From Gemmatimonadaceae bacterium (GTDB lineage Bacteria > Gemmatimonadota > Gemmatimonadetes > Gemmatimonadales > Gemmatimonadaceae), in contig JAHBVT010000001.1 of the NCBI GenBank assembly GCA_019637355.1, positions 682,001 to 746,000 of the forward strand: a stretch of DNA of 64,000 nt, given 5' to 3'. The notes beneath the pieces are model-generated. The model ran no database searches. It saw only the letters and a program-made list of their open reading frames with translations, and was not told the origin of the DNA. Positions 54,490-63,047 of this stretch are shown one piece after another (within the stretch, counting starts at the first letter, position 1; each line of letters starts with the position of its first letter). A program made the translations under genes and the position numbers.

Positions 54490-55061
54490 ACTGGCCCGCC
54501 GAGCGCGCGGTAGCGTTCGAGCACCGCGCGCCCCTCGGCGCGCAGCACGCCGTGTACGACCTCCACGCCGCGCGCCTGGAGGTAGCCGTAGGACTCGGCG
54601 AACACCGGCCCTTCGTCGAAGCCGATGGCGATGGCGTCGTCGCGCGAGGCGGCGATGACCACGCGCTGCACACCGCTCCACAGCGTGGCGCCGAGGCACA
54701 TCGCGCAGGGCTCGCAGCTGGTGAACAGCTCGTGCTCGGGATGGCCCTCGGCGCTGAGCGTGTAGCTCTGGATGCGCCGTTGAGCGAGCTGGTAGGCGAC
54801 CATCTCGGCGTGCAGCGTGCAGTTGTTGAGGCGCACCACGGAGTTCACGCCGACGCTGATCAGTTGGCCGCTGCCGCGCTCGAAGACGGCGGCACCGAAT
54901 GGCCCGCCGGTCCCGTGCGCGACGTTCTCGTCGGCGAGGCGGATGGCGAGGCGCATCTTGTCCTCGTCCGACGCGTAGCGGACGTCGAAGTCCACGGCAT
55001 CGCGCACCCAGGCGGGCAGCGAGACGGTGGCATCGTGCATCGGCGGCTTGTCCCAGCGCAT
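54477..55061 (-). CDS. Nucleoside/guanine deaminase (CDA superfamily)
   Basis: 194 residues from ATG 55061. Zinc and catalytic residues are in TLHAEMVAYQ (His84, Glu86) and SCEPCAMCLGATLWSG (Cys119, Cys122), the HAE/PCxxC pattern of cytidine/guanine deaminases. An N-terminal extension (~30 residues) precedes the domain, and GGPFGAAVFERG is the usual first strand. It may deaminate guanine or a tRNA base; guanine deaminase is slightly favoured. It begins 2 nt after the FAD oxidoreductase stop, so it is the last gene of that operon. Confidence 0.85.
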   Translation of the reverse strand: MRWDKPPMHDATVSLPAWVRDAVDFDVRYASDEDKMRLAIRLADENVAHGTGGPFGAAVFERGSGQLISVGVNSVVRLNNCTLHAEMVAYQLAQRRIQSYTLSAEGHPEHELFTSCEPCAMCLGATLWSGVQRVVIAASRDDAIAIGFDEGPVFAESYGYLQARGVEVVHGVLRAEGRAVLERYRALGGPVYNG

Positions 55062-55063
55062 CG

Positions 55064-56197
55064 TCAGTCCTCGAAGGGGGCGAGCAGGCTGCGGTCGCCG
55101 GTGAGAGCGAGGCGGGCCGCGCCGCGTCCGCAGACGGCGCCGACGAGGTTGCCCGTCCCCGAATAGGCACCGACGACGAACACGCCGCCACCCAATGCCC
55201 GTGCGATCGGCAGTCCGCTCTCGGTGAACGATACCGAGGCGGCCCATCGGTGCGTGACGTCGGCGGAGACGCCGAGCTTGCTCTCGAGCAGTTCCGTCAG
55301 GTAGGACTGGACCTTCTCGTCAGGGCCGTCATCGGTGGTCCACTCGTCATCTTCGAAGCGATCGCGGCCACCGCCGAGCAGGATTGAGCCGTCTTCCAAC
55401 TGCTGCCAGTAGTCGAATCCGTAGCGCGTGGACACCGGCCGCGTGAATCGCCGCGGCAGTTGCGGCGTCGTGGCCAACATCTGCAGGCGCGCGGTGCGCA
55501 CCTCGGCGAGCAGCTCGGGGAAGAGCCACTCCAGCTTGCCGTCCACGCAGACGATGACGTGTCGGCAGGTGATGGTACCGTGCTCCGTGCGCACGCGCCC
55601 GGGCTCGATGCTCCGGGCCACCGTGCCGCCGTAGAGTTGCGCCCCGCGCTCGCGCAGGGAGGTGGCGAGCGCGCGAGCACGCAACAACGGCTGTAGCACG
55701 CCGTCCTCGGGGAAGAGCAGGCCCTTGCCCTCGGGGCCGTCATAGTGCTCGACGGGGAGATTGTTGGCGCGCATCGCCTCGAACTGCCGGCGGCAGTCCT
55801 CGAGTTCGTCGGCGGATGAGGCGATGCGCAGCGAGCCCGGGAACTGCGCGATGCCCGGCGTCTCGGCGACGATGCGCTGCATCTCGCTCCGAGTGAGCGC
55901 GTGGATCTCCAGCGTGCGTTCGCGGCCGAACTTCGCGATCGCATCGTGGTGATAGTCCATCGGGCCGGCGAGCAGCAGGCCACCGTTGCGTCCGGCCGCC
56001 CCCGCAGCGACGTCGACGGCATCGATCCCGATGACCGACTGGGCACCGAGGTCCAGCGCCTCGCTGATGGCGGAGAGGCCGCTGCCGCCGAGCCCGACGA
56101 CGCAGACGTCGGCGTGGCCATCGTGCGGCAGGGGTGGCAATGGCGACCAGTCGTGGTCGTCCCAGCGCGGGCGATTGATGACGTCGGCTCGGTTCAC
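55064..56197 (-). CDS. FAD-dependent amino acid oxidase-like oxidoreductase (DAO family)
   Basis: 377 residues from GTG 56197 overlapping the lyase stop by 4 nt. The FAD-binding motif is VCVVGLGGSGLSAISEALDL. A second DAO-family feature is the C-terminal GLPIARALGGGVFVVGAYSG, then GTGNLVGAVCGRGAARLAL. Middle region EDGVLQPLLRARALATSLRE matches the substrate domain of glycine/D-amino acid oxidases. It likely oxidises an amine or amino acid. It lies between a PLP lyase and a deaminase, next to an Lrp regulator, which supports amino acid or amine catabolism. Confidence 0.88.
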   Translation of the reverse strand: MNRADVINRPRWDDHDWSPLPPLPHDGHADVCVVGLGGSGLSAISEALDLGAQSVIGIDAVDVAAGAAGRNGGLLLAGPMDYHHDAIAKFGRERTLEIHALTRSEMQRIVAETPGIAQFPGSLRIASSADELEDCRRQFEAMRANNLPVEHYDGPEGKGLLFPEDGVLQPLLRARALATSLRERGAQLYGGTVARSIEPGRVRTEHGTITCRHVIVCVDGKLEWLFPELLAEVRTARLQMLATTPQLPRRFTRPVSTRYGFDYWQQLEDGSILLGGGRDRFEDDEWTTDDGPDEKVQSYLTELLESKLGVSADVTHRWAASVSFTESGLPIARALGGGVFVVGAYSGTGNLVGAVCGRGAARLALTGDRSLLAPFED

Positions 56198-57414
56198 AGG
56201 GTGAGGGCGGGTACCTCCGTAGAATGCAACGGTGCACGCGCCCGCACCACGGCAAGGGCGCGGTCCAAGTCCGTCCAGAGATCCTCGACGTCCTCGAGGC
56301 CCACCGAGAGCCGCGCGAGGCCCGGCGAGATGCCCGTGGCCGCACGCGCCGCGGCGTCCACCACGCGGTGCGTGAGGGCGGCCGGCGGCTGGATCAGCGT
56401 GTCGGTGGAGCCGAGGCTGACGGCGGGCGTGATGAGAGTGAGCCCGCTGATGACCCGCTGCATCGCCTCGGCCGTGTCCTCGGCGAGGCGGAACGAGAGC
56501 AGGCTGCCTGGTCCCGCCATCTGCCGGCCAAGCAGTTCGCGCGGGTCGCGATGCGGCAGGTCCGGGTACATCACTTCCGCGATGCGCGCGTCGTCGGCGA
56601 GGCGCATCGCGAGCCGGCGCGCCGTCTCCTGCATCCGCAGCACGCGCAGCTCGAGCGTGGGTAGGCCGCGGTGGAGGAGATAGCTGGCCAGCGGATGCAG
56701 CACGCCGCCGGTGGCTGCGCGCAGGTGCTTGAGCGGCGCGATGGCGCTGTGCGCGCCCGCGACGACGCCGGCGAGCACGTCGCCGTGGCCGCCGAGGAAC
56801 TTGGTGGCCGAGTGCACGACGAAGGTCGCGCCGTGCGCGAGTGGACGCTGGAGCACCGGCGTGGCGAAGGTGGAGTCCACGCAGACGGGCACGGATCCGG
56901 ACTGGCGCACGACGTCGGCGATGTCGATGAGCGCGAGCGTCGGGTTGGCGGGCGTTTCGATGAGCACCAGCGCGGTGTCGGGACGTAGCGCATCGGCGAT
57001 GTGGTCGGCGTCGGTCCAGGTGACGTCGAGGCCGAGCGTGCCGGCGGAGATGAGGTGGTCGGTGGTGCCGTAGATGGGACGGACCGCGACGATGTGACCG
57101 CCGCGGGCCTTGGCGTCCATCAGGACGGCGGTGATGGCGGCCATTCCCGACGCGAACGCGGCCGCATCCTCCGCGCCTTCGAGCTCGGCGAGTGCGCGCT
57201 CGAAGCGATCGGTGGTCGGATTGTAGAGCCGCGAGTAGATGCCGGAGCCTTGCGGCGCCTCGCCGGTGACGAGCGCGTCGAAGCTGGCGGCGGCGGCGCC
57301 GAGGTCCGGCGTGGGATAGGTGGAGGAGAGGTCTAGCGGCGGGGCGTGCACGCCGAGGGCGTTGAAGTCGTGGCGGCCGGCGTGGACGGCGCGTGTGGCG
57401 AAGGCTTTGGACAC
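56194..57414 (-). CDS. PLP-dependent trans-sulfuration enzyme (cystathionine gamma-synthase/lyase family)
   Basis: 406 residues from GTG 57414 (AGGAG 8 nt upstream). PLP motifs: SRLYNPTTDRFERALAELEG, ASGMAAITAVL, IYGTTDHL, ETPANPTL, VCVDSTFATPVLQRPLAHGA and the PLP-lysine in HSATKFLGGHGDVLAG. The C-terminal GLTLITPAVSLGSTDTLIQP with PGLARLSVGLEDVEDLWTDL is typical. It may act as methionine gamma-lyase, cystathionine gamma-lyase or synthase; sequence alone does not decide. First gene of a three-gene operon divergent from an Lrp/AsnC gene. Confidence 0.92.
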   Translation of the reverse strand: MSKAFATRAVHAGRHDFNALGVHAPPLDLSSTYPTPDLGAAAASFDALVTGEAPQGSGIYSRLYNPTTDRFERALAELEGAEDAAAFASGMAAITAVLMDAKARGGHIVAVRPIYGTTDHLISAGTLGLDVTWTDADHIADALRPDTALVLIETPANPTLALIDIADVVRQSGSVPVCVDSTFATPVLQRPLAHGATFVVHSATKFLGGHGDVLAGVVAGAHSAIAPLKHLRAATGGVLHPLASYLLHRGLPTLELRVLRMQETARRLAMRLADDARIAEVMYPDLPHRDPRELLGRQMAGPGSLLSFRLAEDTAEAMQRVISGLTLITPAVSLGSTDTLIQPPAALTHRVVDAAARAATGISPGLARLSVGLEDVEDLWTDLDRALAVVRARAPLHSTEVPALTL

Positions 57415-57437
57415 GGCACATCTCCTGATCGGGAATG

Positions 57438-57460
57438 TGCTATAATTCCGCCAATAATCG
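57438..57460 (+). promoter_or_regulatory. Extended -10 TGCTATAAT with AT-rich dyad, lrp/PLP-lyase divergent region
   Basis: TGC-TATAAT at 57438-57446 is the best canonical -10 in the window, driving the Lrp gene. ATAATT-CCGCC-AATAAT around it is an imperfect dyad and may be an Lrp site controlling both directions. Confidence 0.55.
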
Positions 57461-57475
57461 GCCGAGGAGCCACAT

Positions 57476-57979
57476 TTGCCGCAGAAGATTCTGTCAGATG
57501 CCATTCCAGCCGCACTGGACCGAACGGATCACCTGATCTTGGCACATCTACAGCACGATGCGCGGTTGACCAACAAGGAGTTGGCCGCCAAAGTCGGGCT
57601 GTCGCCGTCGAGCTGCCTGGCCCGCGTGCGTCGGTTGGAGCGATTCGGCGCACTACAGGGATACCACGCCGAGGTGGCGGTACAGGTGTACGGCGTGACG
57701 CTGGAGGCGATGGTGTCGGTGCGGCTGGAGAAGCACGTGCGGGCGGCCATCTCGGCGTTCGAACGGCACATCGCGACATTGCCCGAGGTACGCACGTACT
57801 ATCATCTTGCCGGAGCGAACGATTACCTCGTGCACGTGGCGGTGCGGGACGCCGAGCACCTGCGGGAGTTCGTGCTGTCGGCGTTCGCGGGACGCACCGA
57901 GGTGGCGCACCTCGAGACGAACCTGATCTTCTCGCACCGCCGCAATCCTGCCTTCGGCGTCGCTGCCGCGGCGCGCTAG
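57476..57979 (+). CDS. Lrp/AsnC-family transcriptional regulator
   Basis: 167 residues from TTG 57476. The N-terminal winged HTH (LDRTDHLILAHLQHDARLTN, KELAAKVGLSPSSCLARVRR) is followed by the RAM ligand-binding beta-alpha domain (YTYYHLAGANDYLVHVAVRD and EVAHLETNLIFSHRR). Lrp proteins sense amino acids. The gene is divergent from the PLP-lyase/FAD oxidase/deaminase operon, with a likely shared operator, so I infer it controls that operon in response to an amino acid. GAGGAG precedes the TTG. Confidence 0.93.
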   Translation: MPQKILSDAIPAALDRTDHLILAHLQHDARLTNKELAAKVGLSPSSCLARVRRLERFGALQGYHAEVAVQVYGVTLEAMVSVRLEKHVRAAISAFERHIATLPEVRTYYHLAGANDYLVHVAVRDAEHLREFVLSAFAGRTEVAHLETNLIFSHRRNPAFGVAAAAR

Positions 57980-58000
57980 CCCTCACGACCGGACCTGCAC

Positions 58001-59299
58001 TTGGCCTCGACGATCCTCACGCTCGGCATCCTGTTCTTCTTCGCACACTTCCTGTCGAACACGTTCGACCGGTCGCGGGTGCCGGACGTGCTGGTGTTGA
58101 TCGGGCTGGGTATCCTGGCCGGGCCGTCGGTGTTCGGCTGGACCGGGCCGGAGTCGTTCGGGTCGGTGGGCGGGGTGCTGACAACCATCGCACTGGCAGT
58201 GATCCTGTTCGAGAGCGGCACGACGCTGGACATCGGCGACATCGTGCGCTCGGCGCGCAGCACGCTGCAGGTGACGCTGGCGACGTCGTTGTTCACCATC
58301 GCGGTGGTGGGCGGTATCGCCTACCTCACGCTGGACCTGCCGATCCTGAGCGCCCTGCTGATCGGCACGATCGCATCGGGGACGTCGGCGGCGGTGGTGA
58401 TTCCGATGGTGAAGGTGCTCAAGTTGCGCGAGCGCGCCGGGACGGTGGTCATCCTCGAGAGCGCCATCACCGACGTGACCAGCATCGTGTTCACCTTCGC
58501 GCTGCTCAATGCCGCGACGCAGGGCGAGGTGCACATCGGGCGGATGGCCGGCCAGACGCTGTCGGCGCTGATCTTCGCGGCCGTCATCGGCGTCGCCGGC
58601 GGCATCGGCTGGCTGCTGATCTGGGAGAAGGTGCGGCAGTTCCCGACGACGATCTTCTCGACGCTGGCCTCGGCCTTCGTGCTCTACGGCTTGGCCGAGC
58701 TATTGGGCTTCGCCGGCGCGATTGCCGTGCTCGCGTACGGCATCACGCTGTCGAACCACGAGCAGATGGGCATTTCCAAGTGGTTCAAGGGGCGGCCGTT
58801 CTCCGGCGTCACGCCGGTGGAATCGGATTTCTACAAGGAAGTGGTGTTCCTGCTCAAGACGTTCTTCTTCGTGTACCTCGGCGTCTCGATGCGCTTCGAC
58901 GATCCGCGGCTCTTCGCCGAGGCCGTGGCGCTGATGCTGGTGCTCACGCTGGCGCGGCTCTATATGATGCCGAACCTCCTGCCGAAGACGATGATCCGGA
59001 AGGACGTAGCGGCAGTGGCCGTGCTGATCCCGAAGGGATTGGCCGCGGCGGTGCTGGCCGGCGTGCCGCTGCAGATGGGCATCCCGGGCGGCGAGACCAT
59101 CCAGGCCGCGACCTATGCCATCGTGCTGGTGAGCATCACGATGAGCGCGCTGCTCGTCACGCTGAAGGACCTGCCCGGCCTGCGGAGCGTGTTCGACCGC
59201 GTGCTCGAGGCCTTCCCGGTAGACATCGTCGAGGAGCCGCGCCGGCCCTCGGGTTCGCAGCCGACGGTGCCGTCGCCGGCCGCGCCGCCAGCGCCCTAG
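58001..59299 (+). CDS. Cation/proton antiporter (CPA family, KefB/NhaP-like)
   Basis: 432 residues with ~12 membrane helices (ILTLGILFFFAHFLSNTF; VLVLIGLGILAGPSVFGW; TIALAVILFESGTTLDIGDI ...). ILFESGTTLDI and ILESAITDVTSIVFTFALLN hold the acidic residues of the transport site. A Pro/Ser-rich cytoplasmic tail (PRRPSGSQPTVPSPAAPPAP) replaces the TrkA-N domain usual in KefB. It exchanges Na+ or K+ for H+. TTG start, 21 bp after the Lrp gene; its stop overlaps the converging aminotransferase by 4 bp. Confidence 0.88.
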   Translation: MASTILTLGILFFFAHFLSNTFDRSRVPDVLVLIGLGILAGPSVFGWTGPESFGSVGGVLTTIALAVILFESGTTLDIGDIVRSARSTLQVTLATSLFTIAVVGGIAYLTLDLPILSALLIGTIASGTSAAVVIPMVKVLKLRERAGTVVILESAITDVTSIVFTFALLNAATQGEVHIGRMAGQTLSALIFAAVIGVAGGIGWLLIWEKVRQFPTTIFSTLASAFVLYGLAELLGFAGAIAVLAYGITLSNHEQMGISKWFKGRPFSGVTPVESDFYKEVVFLLKTFFFVYLGVSMRFDDPRLFAEAVALMLVLTLARLYMMPNLLPKTMIRKDVAAVAVLIPKGLAAAVLAGVPLQMGIPGGETIQAATYAIVLVSITMSALLVTLKDLPGLRSVFDRVLEAFPVDIVEEPRRPSGSQPTVPSPAAPPAP

Positions 59300-60444
59300 G
59301 CGAGGACCTGCCGGAACGTCTCGGCGGCGCGCTGCATCTCGGCCATCGTGCCGATCGAGATGCGCGACCACTGCATCAGCGGCGGGAAGGCCCGCCCGAC
59401 GATCACGCCGCGCTGCTGGCAGGCCGTGCGGAACGCGTTGGTGTCGCGGCGCACGTTGACGAGCACGAAGTTGGTCTGCGACGGGACCACCTGATACCCG
59501 AGATCGGTGAAGAGCTTGGTCGTGAACGCACGCGCCTCGCGGTTGAGCTCCTGTTCGCGCCGCATCTGGGCGGCGTCCTCGAGCGAGGCGAGGGCCGCGA
59601 CCTGCGCCAGCGCGCCGACGCCATTGACCACGCGGTGCCGTGCCATCCGCTGCAGCGTCGCCGGCTGGCCGAAGGCGTAGCCGACGCGCAGCCCGGCGAG
59701 GCCGTAGATCTTGGAGAAGGTGCGCGAGACGAACACGCGCGGCTCGCGGCCGATGAACGACATCGCGCTGGCGTAGCTGGGGTCGTCCACGAACTCGTGA
59801 TAGGCCTCGTCCACGAGGATGACGGTCTCGGGATCGGCGGCGAGCACGGCGCGGATGAAGCCCTCGACGGCCGCACGGCCGTGCACGTGGCCAGTGGGGT
59901 TGTTGGGATTGCACAGGAAGACCAACCCCGAGCCCTTCACCTCGCGCAGCATCGCGTCGAGGTCGAGGCGCAGCTGCGCGTCGAGCGGCACCTCGCGCAC
60001 GGGATAGCCCATCGTGCGCGCGGCGGCGGTGGGACTCTCGAAGGTCGGCACCGCAGTGACGAGATGCTTGGTGGGCGAGCAGAACGCCTCGACCGCGATC
60101 TTGAGGATCTCACCGGATCCGGAGCCGAGCAGCACCTGGTCCTGACTGAGGCCGTTGGCGCGCGCGAGCGCGGCGCTGACGCGTGCTTCGGTGCTCGCCG
60201 GATACCACGCGGCTTCGTGGAAGCTGGCCTGCATCGCGCGGATGGCCGAGGGAATCGGTCCGTTGGGATTCTCGTTGCTCATCAGGCGGATGCCGTTGCC
60301 TTGCGCGATGCGCTCGAGCGCGGCAGCATCGGCCTGCCCGCCGAGTGATTCGAGACCGCGGGCGTGGACCCAGCTCGGGGCGGTGAGGGCGCCGGCGCCC
60401 CCGAGGCCAAGGGCACGGACGAATGAGCGACGCGAGACCGCCAT
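59296..60444 (-). CDS. Tat-exported HisC-like aminotransferase
   Basis: 382 residues from ATG 60444. The N-terminus is a twin-arginine signal (SRRSFVRALGLGGAGALTA ending near VHA), so the enzyme is exported folded with its cofactor. The aspartate-aminotransferase fold-I core follows: LMSNENPNGPIPSAIRA, VLLGSGSGEILK, CNPNNPTGHVHGRAAV, LVDEAYHEFVDD, and the PLP-lysine in SRTFSKIYGLAGLRVGYA. It resembles histidinol-phosphate aminotransferase, but periplasmic location makes histidine biosynthesis unlikely. No other his gene is nearby. GGAG lies before the ATG. Confidence 0.9.
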   Translation of the reverse strand: MAVSRRSFVRALGLGGAGALTAPSWVHARGLESLGGQADAAALERIAQGNGIRLMSNENPNGPIPSAIRAMQASFHEAAWYPASTEARVSAALARANGLSQDQVLLGSGSGEILKIAVEAFCSPTKHLVTAVPTFESPTAAARTMGYPVREVPLDAQLRLDLDAMLREVKGSGLVFLCNPNNPTGHVHGRAAVEGFIRAVLAADPETVILVDEAYHEFVDDPSYASAMSFIGREPRVFVSRTFSKIYGLAGLRVGYAFGQPATLQRMARHRVVNGVGALAQVAALASLEDAAQMRREQELNREARAFTTKLFTDLGYQVVPSQTNFVLVNVRRDTNAFRTACQQRGVIVGRAFPPLMQWSRISIGTMAEMQRAAETFRQVLA

Positions 60445-60509
60445 TTGCGACTCCGGTGAGGGACGGGGAAAAGCTACCAGCAGTACGGCAGCGCCGTCAG
60501 CGGCGTTGG

Positions 60510-61697
60510 CTAGCGGAACATCCCGGGCAGGTCGCGCACGGCCACGTAGGCGCCAGCCACGGCCATCGCCAGCGCCGCCACCGCCCCGGCGGCCGTGAGC
60601 AGGCGTGGCTGCCGGTACTCGCCGATGATGTCGCGCCGGTACGCCGCGACGAGCATCGTCCCGAGCGCCAGCGGGAGGATGAGCCCGTTGAGCGTGCCGA
60701 CCACGACCAATGTCCGGGCCGGACGTCCGGTGAGCACGAAGATCAACGTCGACACCGCGATGAGCACGATCACCGCGCGCTGCCAGTGACGATCGATCGC
60801 CGGATGCAGGTCGCGCAGGAACGACACGCTGGTGTACGCGGCGCCGATCAGCGACGTCACCGCGGCGCACCACATCACCACGCCGAACAGCCGGAAGCCC
60901 GCGTCTCCGGTGGCAAGACGGAACACGCTGCCCGCCGGGTTGGCGGGGTCGAGCCGCAGGCCTTGGTGCACCACACCCAGCGCCGCAAGAAACAGCACGA
61001 CGCGCATCAGCGTCGCGGCGCTGATTGCCGTCACCGCCGACTGCGTGACGAGCGTCACCGACTCGAGGCCGTGCACGCCGGCGTCCACGAGCCGATGCGC
61101 ACCGGCAAACGTGATGTACCCACCCACCGTGCCGCCGACGATGGTCACGATGGACAGCGCATCCACGGTCTCCGGCCACACGCTACGCAACGCCGCCTCA
61201 GCCACCGGCGGACCGCTGGTCACTGCCACGTAGAGCATCAGGGCGATCAAGCAGGCCCCCAGCACCACGACCAGGCGGTCGAGGATGCGGCCGGCGTCCT
61301 TGGTGACGAAGATGCCGATCGCGAGCGCTGCGCTGGCGATGGACGCCGGGATGACGGGCAGGCCTACGGCGGCCTCGAGTCCCACGCCGGTGCCGGCGAC
61401 GTTGCCGACGTTGAACGCCAATCCACCGAGCGCCACGAGTAGCGCTAGCGCGGTGCCGAGCCCCTTGGCCACGAGATTGCCGACTTCCGTGGCGCGCTTG
61501 CCGGAGACGGTGAGCACGCGCCAGATGCTGACCTGCGCCGCGAGGTCCACGAGCACGCTCACGAGAATCGCGAAGGCGAAGCTCGGGCCGAGCCGCTCCG
61601 TGAATACCGCCGTCTGCGTGAGGAACCCCGGCCCGATGGCCGAGGTCGCCATCAGGAAGGCGGCGCCTAGGAGGACGCCTTGGCGTCGGTCGCGCAT
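60510..61697 (-). CDS. NRAMP-superfamily transporter lacking the metal-binding DPGN motif (YcsG-like)
   Basis: 395 residues from ATG 61697 with about 11 membrane helices. The first helix reads MATSAIGPGFLTQTAVFTER; the metal-coordinating 'DPGN' of true Nramp proteins is replaced by IGPGF. The rest (VLVDLAAQVSIWRVLTVSGK, GLAFNVGNVAGTGVGL, TVGGYITFAGAHRLVDAG) resembles B. subtilis YcsG-type proteins, which sit near 5-oxoproline genes. It probably carries a different solute. It overlaps the SSS symporter gene by 31 bp. Confidence 0.78.
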   Translation of the reverse strand: MRDRRQGVLLGAAFLMATSAIGPGFLTQTAVFTERLGPSFAFAILVSVLVDLAAQVSIWRVLTVSGKRATEVGNLVAKGLGTALALLVALGGLAFNVGNVAGTGVGLEAAVGLPVIPASIASAALAIGIFVTKDAGRILDRLVVVLGACLIALMLYVAVTSGPPVAEAALRSVWPETVDALSIVTIVGGTVGGYITFAGAHRLVDAGVHGLESVTLVTQSAVTAISAATLMRVVLFLAALGVVHQGLRLDPANPAGSVFRLATGDAGFRLFGVVMWCAAVTSLIGAAYTSVSFLRDLHPAIDRHWQRAVIVLIAVSTLIFVLTGRPARTLVVVGTLNGLILPLALGTMLVAAYRRDIIGEYRQPRLLTAAGAVAALAMAVAGAYVAVRDLPGMFR

Positions 61698-63040
61698 CCG
61701 AGTCCCCAGGTGGTGAGCGCACAGGCCAGCGAGACGAGGAACGGCGTCTCGAGTCCGGCTAAGACGCCTCCAACATAGCTCACGAGCCCGATGACCAGCG
61801 TCGCGGCCGCCGTGCGCGGCGAGCCGAGCGTGGTGAACAGGCCGAACAGCACCGTGATGACGATGCCGGTGCTGCCGAACGCCGAGGCCTGCTCCACCAG
61901 CGCGAGCACGCCGCTGGTGTTGAGCGCCAGCAGGTACGCGATGGTCCCGAAGCCGACGACGCCGGCGCGGGCGATCAGTACCTTGTGCCGCTCGTCGCGG
62001 ACCTGCGTGAGCGGAATGATCAGATTGTGCGTCAGCAGCCCTGACGACACGAGCAGCGTGGAGTCCACGGTGGAGAGAATCGCCGAGACGAGTCCGCCGG
62101 CGAAGATCGCGAAGAGCAGCGGCGGCATCAGGTCGCGCGCCACGGCCGGCAGCACCGCCTCGGCGTCCGCGAGCCCAGGCACGAAGCTCGCCGCCAGCAG
62201 CGCGATGATGATGGGGATGATGCCGACGCCGAGGTACAGCGCGCCGGCCGCCAGCGACGAGCGCTGCGCGACGCGGCCACTGCGCGCCGCGATCACGCGG
62301 CCGATGACCTCCGTGGCGGTGAGCGAGCCGATGACGGGAATCGCCCAGGCCTCGAGCGTGAGATACCACGGACCCGCCGCCTGCGGCGCAAGGTTCACGC
62401 GATCGCTCTGCACGAGCAGTTGGGCCGCGGACGCCGTGCCGCCGACGTGTCCGACGACTATCACCAGGAGCGCGATGAGTCCGATGACGAGTACGCCGCC
62501 TTGGATCACGTCGGTAATGGCGTCGGCGAGCAGCCCGCCGAACGTCGTGTAGAGAATAACGAAACCGGCGGCGATGCCTACCGACAGCCCGATCGGCAGC
62601 TCGCCCACGAGCGCGAGCACGGTCCCGAAGGCGCGGATCTGCGCCGCTGCCCAAAGCACGGATGCCGGAATGAGGAGCACCGCCGCGAGGCGCTCCACAC
62701 CGACGCCGAAGCGCGTGCGGTAGAGGTCCGCTAGCGTCGTGAGCCCGCGATTCCACAGCGGCTTGGCGATGAACAGCCCCATCAGCACGAGGCAGAGCCC
62801 GTAGCCGAACGGTTCGGCCGAAGCCAGCGACACGCCGTGCGCGTAGGTCTCGCCGGCGGAGCCGATCACCGTCTCGGCGCCGAACCAAGTGGCGAAGATC
62901 GAGAACGTCGCGAGCAGGTAGCCGAAGCGCCGGCCGCCGACGAGATAGTCGTCCTCGGTCGCGATGCGGCGTGAGACCCACACGCCGATGCCGAGCTGGA
63001 GTGCAAGGAAGCCGGCCAGCGCGAGCAGCGGTGCGGTCAC
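61667..63040 (-). CDS. Sodium:solute symporter (SSS family)
   Basis: 457 residues from GTG 63040. 12-13 membrane helices. SSS marks: VSRRIATEDDYLVGGRRFGY after helix 1, FSIFATWFGAETVIGSAGET, and ILYTTFGGLLADAITDVIQG (the sodium-motif region), then GLVSAILSTVDSTLLVSSGL. The substrate is unknown: pantothenate, proline or a purine-like compound are possible. Upstream extension of the frame is antisense to gluQ and rejected. Starts 7 nt after the GluQ stop, so they form one operon with the NRAMP-like gene. Confidence 0.9.
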   Translation of the reverse strand: MTAPLLALAGFLALQLGIGVWVSRRIATEDDYLVGGRRFGYLLATFSIFATWFGAETVIGSAGETYAHGVSLASAEPFGYGLCLVLMGLFIAKPLWNRGLTTLADLYRTRFGVGVERLAAVLLIPASVLWAAAQIRAFGTVLALVGELPIGLSVGIAAGFVILYTTFGGLLADAITDVIQGGVLVIGLIALLVIVVGHVGGTASAAQLLVQSDRVNLAPQAAGPWYLTLEAWAIPVIGSLTATEVIGRVIAARSGRVAQRSSLAAGALYLGVGIIPIIIALLAASFVPGLADAEAVLPAVARDLMPPLLFAIFAGGLVSAILSTVDSTLLVSSGLLTHNLIIPLTQVRDERHKVLIARAGVVGFGTIAYLLALNTSGVLALVEQASAFGSTGIVITVLFGLFTTLGSPRTAAATLVIGLVSYVGGVLAGLETPFLVSLACALTTWGLGCATDAKASS

Positions 63041-63047
63041 GAGCGAC

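Noticed and set aside
57346..60348. 1000-codon open frame on the plus strand across the Lrp, antiporter and aminotransferase genes
   Set aside because: It crosses three well-supported genes in different frames and has no recognisable domain.
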